Shown here in pieces: positions 4,546 through 5,929 of a DNA stretch of 5,929 nucleotides (its first letter is position 1; each line of letters starts with the position of its first letter). This stretch comes from Clostridia bacterium. GTDB taxonomy: Bacteria > Bacillota > Clostridia > Peptostreptococcales > Anaerovoracaceae. Under the pieces are notes generated by a model. That model was given only the letters and a program-made list of their open reading frames with translations. It searched no databases and had not been told where the DNA came from. The stretch is from assembly GCA_900754805.1 (NCBI GenBank), contig CAAEEE010000360.1, positions 1 through 5,929 of the forward strand, in the 5' to 3' direction. The position numbers and the translations under genes were made by a program.

Positions 4546-5689
4546 AGATTTCTCCCCTTATTTGACTATACATGCTGCTCTTTATGCCACCCAGTAACTT
4601 GTATGCATACGTATAACTAAGATTCCCCGCCTCGGCTTGGCTGATTACAGAGTGCAGAAAGCTTGGACTCATTCTAGAGTAATACGTCGCATAGAAGTCT
4701 CCCCCGTTTCCCCCGTGCTTACGATTATTTGCTCTCTGTGCAAAAAGTGTTACCATGTTTCGGCTGACAATTCCTAATTCGGCTAACCTTATCGATAAAG
4801 CATAGTTACTAACTTTGAATAATTTTGCCAAAGATTCGATATGCGCAGTTTCCGTTTTATATGTTGTCTCTTTCCATTTTGTTACCACTATACCTGTCGG
4901 CATTAAAAACTCAGCGGTGATTTTATTTATTCTCTGCTCATTCTCCTTTATTTCTACAGCATCCGAATCCAAAAGAATATCCTCTTGTTGAAATAAAATA
5001 TGAATATACTCATGGATTAAAGAAAATATCTTTCCAGGAGTTGTATCTGCTGCATTGATAAATATCAAAGGTGCAATTTCATCATAGAGCATGAACGCCC
5101 TAAATTCATTTAAATCCAGTTTCCTGTGAGTATCAAACCCCACAGTTCCGTTCTGCATAACCATTACGCCTGCATTTTCTAATTTTTCTCGCAAAAAGGC
5201 ATACGCCTTTTCATATGTGTTTTGCACAGCAAACCATTCTGGATCAATTTCCAAAACATCTTTTGCACATTGTGCAATATCCTCACAAGCTGTTCGTTCA
5301 CTGACATTTGCATTAAATTTGCTTATGATGTCTAACTTTTCCCAGCCAAGATTTTTTCTATATTCGCTCATCCAACTTTGGCGGCTGTCCATCTCAAGCA
5401 ATGTATCCTTTAGATTTTTGCTCACATGCGGAGCCTTATTATTGATTGATCTAAACTCGGCTTTCAAAAAATCATCTTTTGGTGGTCGTTGTAAAAACAT
5501 ATATCCAAATGGAATCTTTAAATAATTTGCTAAATTTTCAAGTTGTCGCAAGGTTGGTTCAGCGCTTCCGTCGATCCAGTCGTTGATCTTAGGATATTTA
5601 TCTTTGATTTCTGCGACATTTTTTTGTGATTCTTTTATTGCCCACTGCAGGACGTCTTGGTTAACTTTATAGCTTATATACTGGCTCAA
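4538..5689 (-). CDS. XRE-family regulator fused to ImmA/IrrE-type metallopeptidase
   Basis: A 383-residue two-domain protein. Residues about 10-70 form an XRE-like helix-turn-helix ending PTLRQLENLANYLKIPFGYMF, followed by the LQRPP segment usual in this family. The ImmA/IrrE (COG2856) peptidase domain holds the zinc motif HEYIH (226-230, an intact HExxH) and the third ligand Glu260 in ITAEFLMP; LYDEIAPLIFIN precedes it as in relatives. I place the start at TTG 5689: AAAGGAGGT (5697-5705) is ideally spaced for it, while the GTG at 5698 lies inside that ribosome site and no ATG is near. Family members bind operators and are often antitoxins or stress-triggered proteases that cleave a repressor. 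Here it leads a two-gene operon with the PIN protein. Probable autoregulation is inferred; I found no clear operator. Confidence 0.88.
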   Translation of the reverse strand: MSQYISYKVNQDVLQWAIKESQKNVAEIKDKYPKINDWIDGSAEPTLRQLENLANYLKIPFGYMFLQRPPKDDFLKAEFRSINNKAPHVSKNLKDTLLEMDSRQSWMSEYRKNLGWEKLDIISKFNANVSERTACEDIAQCAKDVLEIDPEWFAVQNTYEKAYAFLREKLENAGVMVMQNGTVGFDTHRKLDLNEFRAFMLYDEIAPLIFINAADTTPGKIFSLIHEYIHILFQQEDILLDSDAVEIKENEQRINKITAEFLMPTGIVVTKWKETTYKTETAHIESLAKLFKVSNYALSIRLAELGIVSRNMVTLFAQRANNRKHGGNGGDFYATYYSRMSPSFLHSVISQAEAGNLSYTYAYKLLGGIKSSMYSQIRGEIYG

Positions 5690-5696
5690 AATATAC

Positions 5697-5705
5697 ACCT
5701 CCTTT
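5697..5705 (-). promoter_or_regulatory. Ribosome binding site that decides a TTG start
   Basis: AAAGGAGGT on the minus strand. From the end of GGAGG (5698) there are 8 nt to TTG at 5689. The longer GTG-start reading (GTG at 5696-5698) would put the start codon inside this site. Confidence 0.7.
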
Positions 5706-5715
5706 CTTTGCTTAT

Positions 5716-5745
5716 ATTATATCGTATTTTAGCTATAGGTGCAAA
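5716..5745 (-). promoter_or_regulatory. Promoter of the XRE/ImmA-PIN operon
   Basis: Minus strand -10 TATAAT (5716-5721, perfect), 18-bp spacer, -35 TTTGCA (5740-5745, 4 of 6). The predicted start near 5709 leaves a leader of about 20 nt before the TTG. From 5746 to 5812 there is AT-rich sequence with no gene that I can see. Confidence 0.6.
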
Positions 5746-5812
5746 CGAATCTATCAACTTTCTGCTTTTTCTGTTAAAAGTACACGAAAGACTTGATTCA
5801 AAATATAGCTTC

Positions 5813-5852
5813 AAAAAAACTAAACCCTGTGATTATTGCAATCATAGGGTTT
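5813..5852 (-). terminator. Intrinsic terminator behind the tRNA fragment
   Basis: AAACCCT-x-TGATT (5822-5834) pairs with AATCA-x-AGGGTTT (5840-5852) around a 5-nt loop. There are 12 pairs plus one position that is G-U on the plus strand and A/C on the minus strand. On the minus strand AG and then T7 (5813-5819) follow. It starts 3 nt after the tRNA-like CCA, the position of a native tRNA terminator, and shields the toxin-antitoxin-like operon from upstream transcription. Confidence 0.75.
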
Positions 5853-5855
5853 TAT

Positions 5856-5878
5856 TGGTGCGGTTGAAGGGATCTGAC
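5856..5878 (-). pseudogene. 3' fragment of a tRNA gene (T-loop to CCA), probably tRNA-Leu
   Basis: Read on the minus strand: a T-loop-like GTCAGAT, T-stem 3' strand CCCTT, acceptor 3' strand CAACCGC, discriminator A and encoded CCA (5856-5858), then a terminator. The acceptor strand implies a partner GCGGTTG, and with discriminator A this resembles bacterial tRNA-Leu. The upstream five bases (AGGCG) pair poorly with CCCTT, the T-loop departs from TTCRA, and no anticodon arm or D-arm is visible in the remaining 51 bp. Those 51 bp are instead a repeat also found at 3759-3809. It is therefore a fragment, most simply a tRNA 3' end left by an integration event. Confidence 0.5.
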
Positions 5879-5929
5879 CGCCTGCTGCGCCTTGCTTGCA
5901 GGCTGCCTCCTAGGCTTCCCGCCCGGTCG
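5879..5929 (+). repeat. GC-rich repeat, copy 2 (runs off the window)
   Basis: 46 of 51 positions identical to 3759-3809, same orientation. The similarity begins exactly at the base after the tRNA fragment, as a junction would. The hairpin arms GCCTGC and GCAGGC (5880-5885 and 5898-5903) are kept, but the closing pair of copy 1 is lost. The right end is outside the window. Confidence 0.8.

Noticed and set aside
5722..5760. Operator for the XRE protein near its promoter
   Set aside because: Only very short palindromes (such as TAGCTA) are present; no repeated half-sites that I could defend.

Overview
The window looks like the chromosome of a Gram-positive anaerobe of the Bacillota, most likely class Clostridia. 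This is inferred from strong AGGAGG ribosome sites, GTG and TTG starts, consensus-like sigma-A promoters, U-tailed hairpin terminators, two lipoprotein-type signal peptides, and protein families common in that group. I cannot name a species.

Left part (1-1482, minus strand): a branched-chain amino-acid type ABC substrate-binding lipoprotein. In front of it lies a compact leader: a good promoter, a 51-residue ORF with 17 Ile/Leu/Val in a 22-residue stretch, and a U-tailed hairpin just before the transporter ribosome site. Together these look like a transcription-attenuation leader, and it is the most interesting regulatory structure here. The permease and ATPase genes would lie left of the window.

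Middle (1585-3537): a divergent promoter drives a TRIC/YicG-type membrane channel gene on the plus strand. It converges on, and overlaps by 71 bp, a minus-strand gene for an exported Fn3-plus-EndA-like nuclease. Upstream of the nuclease are a candidate promoter with an inverted repeat in it and a 25-bp near-palindrome.

Intergenic block (3537-4050): no convincing intact gene. It holds a hairpin, a possible C-terminal remnant of a lost gene, the first copy of a GC-rich repeat, a long GUGA-capped hairpin and a bidirectional terminator.

Right part (4051-5929): a two-gene minus-strand operon, XRE/ImmA-IrrE metallopeptidase followed by a DUF4411-type PIN protein, overlapping by 8 nt, with its own promoter. 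This is a probable toxin-antitoxin-like module. Upstream of it are a minus-strand terminator and a 23-nt tRNA 3' end (probably tRNA-Leu) that stops exactly where a second, 90% identical copy of the GC-rich repeat begins. The module is therefore flanked by direct repeats and a tRNA scar, which suggests an accessory island or the edge of an integrated element.
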